Shown: positions 18,573-27,163 of the stretch, one piece after another
Layout: every line of letters starts with the position of its first letter
Numbering within the stretch: the first letter of the stretch is position 1
Assembly (NCBI GenBank): GCA_964403795.1
Contig: CAYOHP010000022.1
Coordinates: 16,377-72,585, forward strand
Length of the DNA: 56,209 nucleotides
Direction: 5' to 3'
DNA from: CAYOHP01 sp964403795 [NCBI: uncultured bacterium]
GTDB taxonomy: Bacteria > Muiribacteriota > UBA6191 > CAZXTJ01
Translations under genes and position numbers: made by a program
The notes under the pieces: model-generated
Seen by the model: only the letters and a program-made list of their open reading frames with translations
What the model was told of the DNA's origin: nothing
Database searches by the model: none

Positions 18573-19148
18573 ATGGAGGCGGACGTGGATCGACTCGATG
18601 CGGCCCGGACCCGGGTTCATCCCACGGCCTTCGTGGCCCCCGGTGCGGTGGTGGTCGGTGACGTCGAGGTCGGGGAGGATGCCTCGATCTGGTTCGGAGT
18701 GGTGGCCCGCGGCGATCGCGCCAGCCTTCGGGTCGGGTCCCGTTCCAACGTCCAGGACCTGACCGTGCTCCATGCGGATCCCGGCTTCCCCTGCACCCTG
18801 GAGGAGGGCGTGACGGTCGGCCATCGCTGTATCGTCCACGGGGCCACGGTGGGCCGCGGGTCCCTGGTGGGGATGGGGGCGATCCTCATGAACGGGGCGG
18901 TGATCGGTCCGGGCAGCCTGGTGGCCGCCGGGTCGTTGGTGACCGAGGGCAAGGTCTTCCCCGAGGGGGTCCTGATCATGGGGTCGCCGGCCAAGGTGGT
19001 GCGCCCCCTGACCGCGGCCGAACGGGAGTCCCTGGTACGGTCCGCCGACGGCTATGTCGAGAACGGGCGCCGCTACCGGGCCGCCGATCTGGATCGACTG
19101 CTGGCGGCCGGGCGGGGACGGATCCGGGTGGATGGGGAACGGGACTAG
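18573..19148 (+). CDS. γ-carbonic-anhydrase-like left-handed β-helix protein
   Basis: A 191-residue protein with hexapeptide repeats forming a left-handed β-helix (PTAFVAPGAVVVGDVEVGEDASIW). The family's zinc histidines are in place: LHAD, then VGHRCIVHG. Related proteins (YrdA/PaaY/γ-CA) bind metal and are trimers; some have carbonic anhydrase activity and for many the function is unknown. ATG at 18573 has GGAGGAG upstream. It lies in a likely operon after the kinase and before the second aminopeptidase; this context does not explain its role. Confidence 0.88.
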   Translation: MEADVDRLDAARTRVHPTAFVAPGAVVVGDVEVGEDASIWFGVVARGDRASLRVGSRSNVQDLTVLHADPGFPCTLEEGVTVGHRCIVHGATVGRGSLVGMGAILMNGAVIGPGSLVAAGSLVTEGKVFPEGVLIMGSPAKVVRPLTAAERESLVRSADGYVENGRRYRAADLDRLLAAGRGRIRVDGERD

Positions 19149-19179
19149 GATGCGGGCTTCGAACCGGGAGGATCCGAGG

Positions 19180-21849
19180 ATGTCGAGACGACTCGTGTCG
19201 GTGGTGGCCTGGTCGTGGGCGCGGACCCGGGCTCGGGTTGGGTTCCGACCGGGCCGGTGGCTGGCTCTGGTGCTGGCCTTGGCGTGCTCTCCCGGTGCCA
19301 GGGTCGGTGCCGCCCCCAACCTGACCTGGGACGAGGCCAGGGCCAGGTCCGCCCGGATCCGGGATCCGGAGTACCGCCTGTCCCTGGTCCTGGAAGCCGG
19401 CAAGACCGACTACCGGGGCGAGATCGTGATCGGTTTCCAGCACACGGGGAGCGGGGACACCTTCCTCGACTTCCAGGGCGAGGAGCTCTCCTCGATGACC
19501 GTGAACGATGTCGCGGTCAAGGGCGCGGCGGTGAAGGACGACCGGGTATCGATCCCCGGGAACCTGCTCCGACCCGGAGGCAACGAGATCCGGATCACCT
19601 ACCGCAACGACTACGACAAGGACGGCGCCGGCTTCCATCGGGTGGTGGATCCCGCCGACGGGCGCGAGTACGTCTTCACCGATTTCGAGCCCTTCGACGC
19701 CAACCGGCTCTTCCCCTGCTTCGACCAGCCCGACCTGAAAGGAAGCTACGACTTCGAGGTCACCGCCCCGCCGTCGTGGCAGGTGGTGTCGAACGGTCGC
19801 ACCCTCTCGACCCGGGACCAGGGGTCGGCACGGGTCCATCGCTTCGAGGTCCAGCCGCGCTTCTCCACCTACATCGTGGCCCTGTGCGCCGGTCCCTTCG
19901 CGGTCTGGTCGGATCCCCGGGCGACGCTGCCGAGCCGGATCCTCTGCACCCAGTCCATGGCCCGCTACATGGACGCGGACGAGGTCTTCGAGATCACCCG
20001 CCAGGGCTTCCGGTTCTTCCAGAGCTGGTTCGGGATCGCCTACCCCTTCAAGAAGTACGACCAGGTCTTCCTGCCCCAGTTCAACTCCGGAGCCATGGAG
20101 AACGTCGCCTGCGTCACCTTCAACGAGCGCCACGTCTACCGGCACCAGGCCACCGAGCTCGAGCGCCAGGGGCGGGCCGACACGATCCTCCATGAGCTCG
20201 CCCACATGTGGTTCGGGGACATCGTGACCATGGAGTGGTGGAACGACCTTTGGCTGAACGAGAGCTTCGCCACCTACATGGCGAACCTGGCCCTGGTGGA
20301 GGCGACCCGGTTCAAGGACGCCTGGGAGGCGTTCGCCACCGGGGAGAAGGGTTGGGCCTACTGGCAGGACCAGCTCCCCACCACCCACCCCATCGAGACC
20401 GAGGTCCCCGACACCCGGGGAACCTTCTCGAACTTCGACGGGATCACCTACGCCAAGGGGGCCAGCGTCCTGAAGCAGCTCGCCTTCCACGTGGGGATCG
20501 AGGCGTTCCGGAAAGGGGTGTCCGCCTACCTGAAGCGCCACTCCTGGAAGAACGCCACCCGCAAGGACTTCATGGATTCGATCGCGGCCGCCGCCGGGGT
20601 CGACCTCGACGAGTGGACCCGGGTCTGGCTGAAGACCTCGGGCGTGAACACCCTGACCCCGAGGTTGACGGTCGGAGGCGGGAGGATCCGCGAGTTCCGG
20701 CTCGAGCAGGGGGAAGGGAACGGGGACAAGGTGCTCCGGCCCCACGCGCTCCAGGTCGCGTTCTACTCGCGCAAGGGTCCGGGGAGGATCGAGCTCTCCA
20801 GGGTCGAGAAGGTCCAGGTGCAGGGGGCCAGCACCCGGATCGCCCGGCTCGAGGGCGGCGCCGCCCCGGATTTCGTGGATGCGAACCACGACGATCATGC
20901 CTACGCCAAGGTCTTCCTGGACGAGGGCAGTCTGGCCTTCGCCAAGCGGCATCTGGAGGAGCTGCCGACCTCTTCGCTCAGGGCCAAGGTGTGGAACACC
21001 CTGTGGATGATGGTCCGGGACGCGGCCGTGGCGCCCGCCGTCTACCTGGACCTGTTCCTCTCCAAGGCGAGCTTCGAGACCGAACCCCGGATCCTGGACG
21101 AGGTGTTCGGGAGATACGGCAGCCTGTCCACCATCCTCTCCCGCTACCTCGACGACCGGGACCGGGAGGCCTACCAGGACCGCCTCCAGGCCCTGTCCTG
21201 GGAACGGGTCCGGGCCGTCGCGACCGGATCCGACCTGCAGAAGATCTGGTACGGGGGCCTGGTCCTGACGGCCGGTTCGCAGGAGGCGCTGGCCCGCCTG
21301 GCCGGGCTCCTGGAGGGAACCGTCCGCATCCCCGGGATCGAGCTCGACCAGGACCGCCGCTGGGGCCTGGTGCAGAAGCTGGCCGCCCACGGACACCCCA
21401 AGGCCAGGGCCCTCATCGATCGCGAGAAGGCCCGGGATGCGACCGAGCGGGGACAGAAGACGGCCTGGGCGGCCTGGGTGGCGCTGCCGGACCCGGCGGT
21501 GAAAGCCGAGGCATGGAAGCGCTTCGTGGAGGACAAGGAAGCCCCCCTCGACCACCTGCGGGCCGGGATGGGGAGCTTCCACCAGGTCCACCAGCGGGAG
21601 CTCACCCGTTCCTACGTGGAGAAGTACTTCGCGGCCTTGCCCGGACTGGCGACGACTCGCGACGACTATTTCTTCCGGAGCTTCGTGTCGAACCTCTACC
21701 CGGGTCTCTTCATCGAGACCGGCACCCGGGAGCGGACCGGCGAGGCGCTGGCGCTGAAGCCCGAACTCCCGGACTTCGCCCGGCGGGCCCTGCTGGAGAG
21801 CCGGGACGACCTGGAGCGGGCCCTCAGGGTCCGCGGCCTGCTCCGGTGA
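19180..21849 (+). CDS. M1 family aminopeptidase (second of two paralogues)
   Basis: An 889-residue M1 zinc aminopeptidase with an N-terminal Arg-rich segment then a hydrophobic signal (WLALVLALACSPGARVGA). GAMEN is near residue 304 and HELAH near 338, followed by NESFATYM, so the active site is complete. It is collinear with the 14637 protein; shared segments include EPFDANRLFPCFDQPDLK and WAYWQDQLPTTHPIETEVPD. ATG at 19180 is favoured; an in-frame ATG at 19150 would add ten residues. The end overlaps the convergent acetyltransferase gene by 26 nt. The pair probably arose by duplication and may differ in specificity. Confidence 0.93.
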   Translation: MSRRLVSVVAWSWARTRARVGFRPGRWLALVLALACSPGARVGAAPNLTWDEARARSARIRDPEYRLSLVLEAGKTDYRGEIVIGFQHTGSGDTFLDFQGEELSSMTVNDVAVKGAAVKDDRVSIPGNLLRPGGNEIRITYRNDYDKDGAGFHRVVDPADGREYVFTDFEPFDANRLFPCFDQPDLKGSYDFEVTAPPSWQVVSNGRTLSTRDQGSARVHRFEVQPRFSTYIVALCAGPFAVWSDPRATLPSRILCTQSMARYMDADEVFEITRQGFRFFQSWFGIAYPFKKYDQVFLPQFNSGAMENVACVTFNERHVYRHQATELERQGRADTILHELAHMWFGDIVTMEWWNDLWLNESFATYMANLALVEATRFKDAWEAFATGEKGWAYWQDQLPTTHPIETEVPDTRGTFSNFDGITYAKGASVLKQLAFHVGIEAFRKGVSAYLKRHSWKNATRKDFMDSIAAAAGVDLDEWTRVWLKTSGVNTLTPRLTVGGGRIREFRLEQGEGNGDKVLRPHALQVAFYSRKGPGRIELSRVEKVQVQGASTRIARLEGGAAPDFVDANHDDHAYAKVFLDEGSLAFAKRHLEELPTSSLRAKVWNTLWMMVRDAAVAPAVYLDLFLSKASFETEPRILDEVFGRYGSLSTILSRYLDDRDREAYQDRLQALSWERVRAVATGSDLQKIWYGGLVLTAGSQEALARLAGLLEGTVRIPGIELDQDRRWGLVQKLAAHGHPKARALIDREKARDATERGQKTAWAAWVALPDPAVKAEAWKRFVEDKEAPLDHLRAGMGSFHQVHQRELTRSYVEKYFAALPGLATTRDDYFFRSFVSNLYPGLFIETGTRERTGEALALKPELPDFARRALLESRDDLERALRVRGLLR

Positions 21850-22333
21850 TCGCGGGGGCCTCGTCCCGGAGCCACTCGAAGAGCAGGTAGTGCTGGTCGC
21901 TCATCCCCAGGCGCCGGTAGGTGGCCTGGGCCGCCCGGTTCCTGCGATCCACGTAGAGTCGCAGGCCGCGGAGCGTCGGGTCGGCTTCGACCTCCTCGAC
22001 CAGGAAGCGGTACATGGCCCGGAAGACCCCCGAACCGCGCGCCTCGGGCACCACGTAGACGGAGTGGATCCAGAGCACCGTCCCGTTGCGCCAGTCGCTC
22101 CACTCCGGCAGGGTGAGCAGGCAGGCGACGATCCCGCCCGGTGACCCGGACTCGGCCACCAGGTAGCGACCCTTGGCCGGGTCGTCGAAGACGGCCCGGA
22201 CCCCGAGGTCGACGGTCGGCGGATCGAGCCGGACCTCCTCGGTCTCCAGGGCCATGGCCACCTGGAAGGCGGCGATGGTGGGCGCGTCCGCGGGGTCGGC
22301 CGGACGGATCCGGAGCTCGGGTTCAGGGCGCAG
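21824..22333 (-). CDS. GNAT-family N-acetyltransferase
   Basis: About 169 residues. The GNAT fold is clear: N-terminal LRIRPADAPTIAAFQ, then the β4 strand HSVYVVPEARGSGVFRAMY, whose ARGSGV corresponds to the acetyl-CoA pyrophosphate loop, and NRAAQATYRRLGM near the end. It transfers an acetyl group from acetyl-CoA to an unknown amine. The first GTG in frame (22261) would remove the conserved first strand and helix. The best start is CTG at 22333, five bases after GGGAGG, overlapping the end of the cobalamin adenosyltransferase gene. The 3' end overlaps the aminopeptidase gene. Confidence 0.85.
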   Translation of the reverse strand: MRPEPELRIRPADPADAPTIAAFQVAMALETEEVRLDPPTVDLGVRAVFDDPAKGRYLVAESGSPGGIVACLLTLPEWSDWRNGTVLWIHSVYVVPEARGSGVFRAMYRFLVEEVEADPTLRGLRLYVDRRNRAAQATYRRLGMSDQHYLLFEWLRDEAPAITGAGRGP

Positions 22334-22937
22334 GCGAGCCTCCCCCCTGGGCTGGGCCCTTGGGGTTGGCGGGCGGATCCCAGAAGACCTCGGTGACCCC
22401 CCCGCCCTGGTGGTTGGCCCAGCGGGCCATGGCGAAGAGCAGGTCGGAGAGCCGGTTCAGGTAGATGAGCGGTTGGAGGAAATCGGCGGGTCCCCGGGCC
22501 AGCGAATCGGGGTGCTCGTGCAGCTCGACCACCCGGCGCTCGGCTCGCCGGCAGACCGTCCTCGCCAGGTGCAGGAAGCTCGCAGCCGGGTTCCCGCCCG
22601 GCAGCACGAAGCGGGTCTGGGGCGGAACCGCCTCCTGGTAGAAGTCGATCCTGCCCTCGAGGCGGGTGGCATCCTCCGGGGAGATCCGGGGGGTGTGGGT
22701 CCGGCGCTCGGCCGGGGTCGCCAGGTCGGCGCCCAGAGAGAAGAGCTCTCCCTGGATGGTGCCGAGGTCGTCGTCGAGGGGGGCGAGATCCCGGGCGTGG
22801 ATGCGGATCACCCCGAGCAGCGAGTTCAGCTCGTCCACGTCCCCGTAGGCCTCGACCCTGGGGGCCGCCTTGGAGACGCGTGGCCCGCCGAAGAGGCCGG
22901 TCTGTCCCTGGTCGCCGGTCCGGGTGTAGAGCTTCAT
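22323..22937 (-). CDS. Cob(I)yrinic acid a,c-diamide / cob(I)alamin adenosyltransferase (PduO type)
   Basis: A 204-residue ATP:cob(I)alamin adenosyltransferase. Hallmarks are the N-terminal MKLYTRTGDQGQTGLFGG (ATP binding), VEAYGDVDELNS, and the helix TVCRRAERRVVEL, with LIYLNRLSDLLFAMAR near the C-terminus. It makes adenosylcobalamin from cob(I)alamin in the cytoplasm. ATG at 22937. No other cobalamin genes are in the window. The short tail after DPPANP is glycine- and proline-rich. Its stop overlaps the probable start of the acetyltransferase gene. Confidence 0.95.
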   Translation of the reverse strand: MKLYTRTGDQGQTGLFGGPRVSKAAPRVEAYGDVDELNSLLGVIRIHARDLAPLDDDLGTIQGELFSLGADLATPAERRTHTPRISPEDATRLEGRIDFYQEAVPPQTRFVLPGGNPAASFLHLARTVCRRAERRVVELHEHPDSLARGPADFLQPLIYLNRLSDLLFAMARWANHQGGGVTEVFWDPPANPKGPAQGGGSPAP

Positions 22938-22972
22938 GCCCGGATGCTACGCCATGGGGGCTCGCGAGGTCG

Positions 22973-23998
22973 TCAGTGCCCCAGGTCCTGAAGCTTGCGG
23001 ACCACGTCCTCCCAGAGTTGCAGATGGTCGACGGACTTCGAGGTCCCGATCTGGGCCAGGTGGTGGCCCTCGATCTCGCCCAGGTAGGTCCCCCACCGGG
23101 CCGAGGAGGTCGAGACCACCCCGTCCGAGCGTCCGGCTTCGCCCGGGAGGATCCAGCTCGCCCGGTCGCGGGCCGCGGCCCCGAGTTCCATGGCGGCCCG
23201 GGATCCGCCGGGAAGGACGTCGTCGAGAGCCGCCAGGGTGGCCTTGCCCGGCGCCGCCTTCACCGCGCTCCGCTCCGCCAGGGTGAGGACCAGCTTGGCG
23301 CCCCACTGGTGGAGCGGGAGCTTCCAGATGCTGGTGGTCCCGGCATAGGAGTAGTAGCGGACCCCGGGGACGTCCGAGACGGTGGCGTTGAAGCGGGTCT
23401 GCATGTTCTCGACCGTCAGTTCCTCGAGGGCCTTGGCATTGACCTTGGTCTTGCCGGCCAGCCACTCGAGGCCCTGGGCCTGGAAGATCCACTTCTTGGC
23501 GAAGTCGGCGTAGAAGCTCCCATGGTGCGGGGTCGAGACGGTGGTGAGCGATTCGACCCGGTCTCCCATTCCCATCATGGTGATCATGAAACGGGCGTCC
23601 AGGCCGCCCATGCTGTGGGCCACGAGGTTCACGCGCTGACCCGGATAGGCCCGGTCGATGGCTTCCTTGAGCGTCCTGGCCCGCTCTTCGATGGAACCTG
23701 CCGGGGAGACCTCGGGGGCGATCACATGGACGCCGAGGTTCCGCAGGTGGAGGTCGATGCCGCTCCAGTAGTCGCTCTTCAGCTTCTCGATCCCGAGCGC
23801 ACCGAGCCAGACCGCCCCGTGGGCGAGCACCACCGGATGGGAGAGCCGGATGCGGGGCTTGTGGGTGGCGGCGGTGGCCGTGGCGGCCCCGGAAGCGACC
23901 AGGGGCTCGATCTCGAGGTCCCCGGCGCAGAGCGCCGGGGCGGCCAGGGTGGCCGAGACCGCTAGGGACAGGAAGGTACGACGACCGACGACCTGCAT
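22973..23998 (-). CDS. Exported lipase-like α/β hydrolase (tandem copy 1)
   Basis: A 341-residue protein with a twin-arginine-like start (VGRRTFLSLAVSATLAAPALC). Nucleophile elbow AHSMGG is near residue 146; the oxyanion strand is VVLAHG; TPHHGSFYADFA follows; DGVVSTSS supplies the probable Asp and GHHLAQI the His. This is the triacylglycerol-lipase (LipA/EstA-like) group. It is probably secreted and acts on esters. ATG at 23998 is chosen for the signal peptide; an upstream ATG at 24049 lacks a ribosome site. The next gene upstream is a collinear paralogue. Confidence 0.85.
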   Translation of the reverse strand: MQVVGRRTFLSLAVSATLAAPALCAGDLEIEPLVASGAATATAATHKPRIRLSHPVVLAHGAVWLGALGIEKLKSDYWSGIDLHLRNLGVHVIAPEVSPAGSIEERARTLKEAIDRAYPGQRVNLVAHSMGGLDARFMITMMGMGDRVESLTTVSTPHHGSFYADFAKKWIFQAQGLEWLAGKTKVNAKALEELTVENMQTRFNATVSDVPGVRYYSYAGTTSIWKLPLHQWGAKLVLTLAERSAVKAAPGKATLAALDDVLPGGSRAAMELGAAARDRASWILPGEAGRSDGVVSTSSARWGTYLGEIEGHHLAQIGTSKSVDHLQLWEDVVRKLQDLGH

Positions 23999-24124
23999 GA
24001 CTCCCGGTCCCGCGTTCTCTGTTCTTCTGGTGGGGCGGGACAGAGCCATGATGGGACGGGCCCCGGAAACGTCAAGACCCCGGGGACGGCACCGGGTCCG
24101 GGGAGGCGATCGGTTCGGGTGGGC

Positions 24125-25366
24125 TCAGAATCCCTGGGTCGAGAGCCTCCGGACGATCTCCTCCCAGAACCGCTCTTCCTTGAAGCCGGTCAGCCACCCC
24201 ATGGGTCCCCAGTGGTGGGTCCGTACCGTACCGAGGTACTGGCCCCAGACCGAGGAGCTCACCGAGACCACTCCGTCGTTGCGCCCGGCCCACTCCGGGT
24301 CGATCCAACCGTGGCTGCCACGGTCCGAAGCCCGTTCCAGGGCGGCGACAGCCGGTTCCGAGAGTCGGATCCGCTGGCCCCGGGGACCGTCGAGCCCGAT
24401 CGGGGTCCGCTCGCCGTAGGCCGGTCGCTGGCCGTGGGGTCGGGACCGCGCTCGCAGCTCGGAGATCCGGGTGATCAGGTTCATGCCCCAGTAGAAGGGG
24501 GGCGACATGAAGGGGTTGCACCAGGTGCCGTAGGAGAAATACGCGGTTCCCGGGTGATTCGGGGTCTTGGGATTGAACGTTCCTTCCACGTGGCGGACCG
24601 CCAGGTCGGGGAGCTGGTTGGGGTGGAGGCCGACCAGGCCCAGGAGCTTTCGGAGCCCCTGCTTCTCGAAGATCCACTCGTCGGCGAAGTCCGCGTACCA
24701 GGCCCCGTGGTGGGGGGTGGCGACGGTGGTGATCGAAGCGATCCGGTCCCCGAGTCCCCCATGGGTGGCGAGCCAGCGGGCATCCAGTCCGCCCATGCTG
24801 TGGCAGACGAGGTTGAACTTGCCCTCGGGAATGGCGGCCAGGACCTGCTCCTTGAGCTGCTTGCCGCGATCCTCGATGCTCCCGAAGGGGTCCACCGAAG
24901 GAACCAGGAGGCGTAGTCCCAGGCGTCGCAGATGGGGTTCGGTGCGGGAGAAGTAGCGGAGGTGCAGCGGCCCCAGGTGGATCGACTTCGGAGTGTTGGC
25001 TCCATGGGCCAGGACCACCGGATAGCGGGTCTCGAGGGAGGGAAGGCGGGGATCATCCAGCCCGAAGAGGCGGGCGAACAGGCCGCGACGGCGCTGGACC
25101 CCGGCCGCTTCGAGCGGGGCGAAGGGCCCGGCGAGAAGCTCCATCTTCAGGGGAGGACGGTCGAGCTCCTCGGGGTCCACGGGGGGAGACAGGAGGCCCG
25201 GTTCGAGGATCCCGTCCGGTCCGGTCGGGTCGATCTCCTTCCCACCGGAGGCGAAGATCCGGAAGAGTTCGGGACCCGCATCAGCGAGGTCGGCTCGCGC
25301 AGGACCCGGATCGCAGACGGAAACTGCGAACAGGGCCAGTGCGATGAGCAAGCGGCTTTGGTGCAT
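24125..25366 (-). CDS. Exported lipase-like α/β hydrolase (tandem copy 2)
   Basis: A 413-residue paralogue of the neighbouring lipase with a signal peptide (LLIALALFAVSVCDPGPARA). Motifs are VVLAHGAN, CHSMGGLDAR (nucleophile), TPHHGAWYADFADEWIF, NDGVVSVSSS and HHWGPMGW. Compared with copy 1 it has an extra N-terminal ~70 residues and an Arg-rich insertion (RARSRPHGQRPAYGER). ATG at 25366 is chosen at the signal peptide; the ribosome site is weak, and ATG at 25402 is an alternative. It is probably secreted and acts on a lipid or polyester; the substrate is unknown. Confidence 0.85.
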   Translation of the reverse strand: MHQSRLLIALALFAVSVCDPGPARADLADAGPELFRIFASGGKEIDPTGPDGILEPGLLSPPVDPEELDRPPLKMELLAGPFAPLEAAGVQRRRGLFARLFGLDDPRLPSLETRYPVVLAHGANTPKSIHLGPLHLRYFSRTEPHLRRLGLRLLVPSVDPFGSIEDRGKQLKEQVLAAIPEGKFNLVCHSMGGLDARWLATHGGLGDRIASITTVATPHHGAWYADFADEWIFEKQGLRKLLGLVGLHPNQLPDLAVRHVEGTFNPKTPNHPGTAYFSYGTWCNPFMSPPFYWGMNLITRISELRARSRPHGQRPAYGERTPIGLDGPRGQRIRLSEPAVAALERASDRGSHGWIDPEWAGRNDGVVSVSSSVWGQYLGTVRTHHWGPMGWLTGFKEERFWEEIVRRLSTQGF

Positions 25367-25440
25367 GGGATACGGACCGTCGCGACCGGACGGCACCGCC
25401 ATCCTAGGAAGGCTTCGGGTTCCGTCAAGGTCGTCGACGG

Positions 25441-25956
25441 CTACCTTGCCGGGTCGACTTCGGCGGAGTCGGGATCCGGGGCTGCGTTGCCGCCCTCCGG
25501 TCCGACCAGGTCGTCCCAGAGCTTCATGATCTCGTCGTCGAGGTCCTGCTGGCGGGTCAGCAGGCGACGGAGCAGGGTCTCGTTCTTCATCCACTCCTCG
25601 TGGAGGGTCTCCAGCCGAGGGCGAAGGGTGGTGGCCTGGGCCGGGTCGATCTGGCCCCGATCGAGGAGCTCGAGCAGGCCGAAGGCCGGGGATTCCTCGG
25701 GGGTGGGGGGGCCGTCCGCGGTTTCGGCCTCATCGTCCTCGTCTGTACCCGGCTCGGCACCCGGCTCGGACCGGGTCCAGAAGTCGGGAGGGAGGGGCTT
25801 GGGAGGGGAGGCGCCGTCGGGGAGAGGGGAGAACCGGACCGGACCGCCACCAGCCCTGGCGGCCGGGGTGGCCGGGGTGGCCGGGGGGGCGGCGATCGTC
25901 GGGAGGACCGCCCCCGAGACCAGCAGGATCGCCAGGAGGAGGTACCGGGAGAGCAT
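25441..25956 (-). CDS. Small exported protein of unknown function
   Basis: A 171-residue protein with a signal peptide (MLSRYLLLAILLVSGAVLPTIAA). A Pro/Ala/Asp/Glu-rich linker follows (about residues 23-85), then a helical segment (EWMKNETLLRRLLTRQQDLDDEIMKLWDDL) with coiled-coil character. No family is recognised. ATG at 25956 has AAAGG eight bases upstream. It lies between the RlmI-like methyltransferase and the lipase genes on the same strand. Confidence 0.7.
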   Translation of the reverse strand: MLSRYLLLAILLVSGAVLPTIAAPPATPATPAARAGGGPVRFSPLPDGASPPKPLPPDFWTRSEPGAEPGTDEDDEAETADGPPTPEESPAFGLLELLDRGQIDPAQATTLRPRLETLHEEWMKNETLLRRLLTRQQDLDDEIMKLWDDLVGPEGGNAAPDPDSAEVDPAR

Positions 25957-25978
25957 GGTCGCTGCCTTTCGGGGCGGC

Positions 25979-27151
<1,173 letters not shown>

Positions 27152-27163
27152 GGGCGGCCGAGT

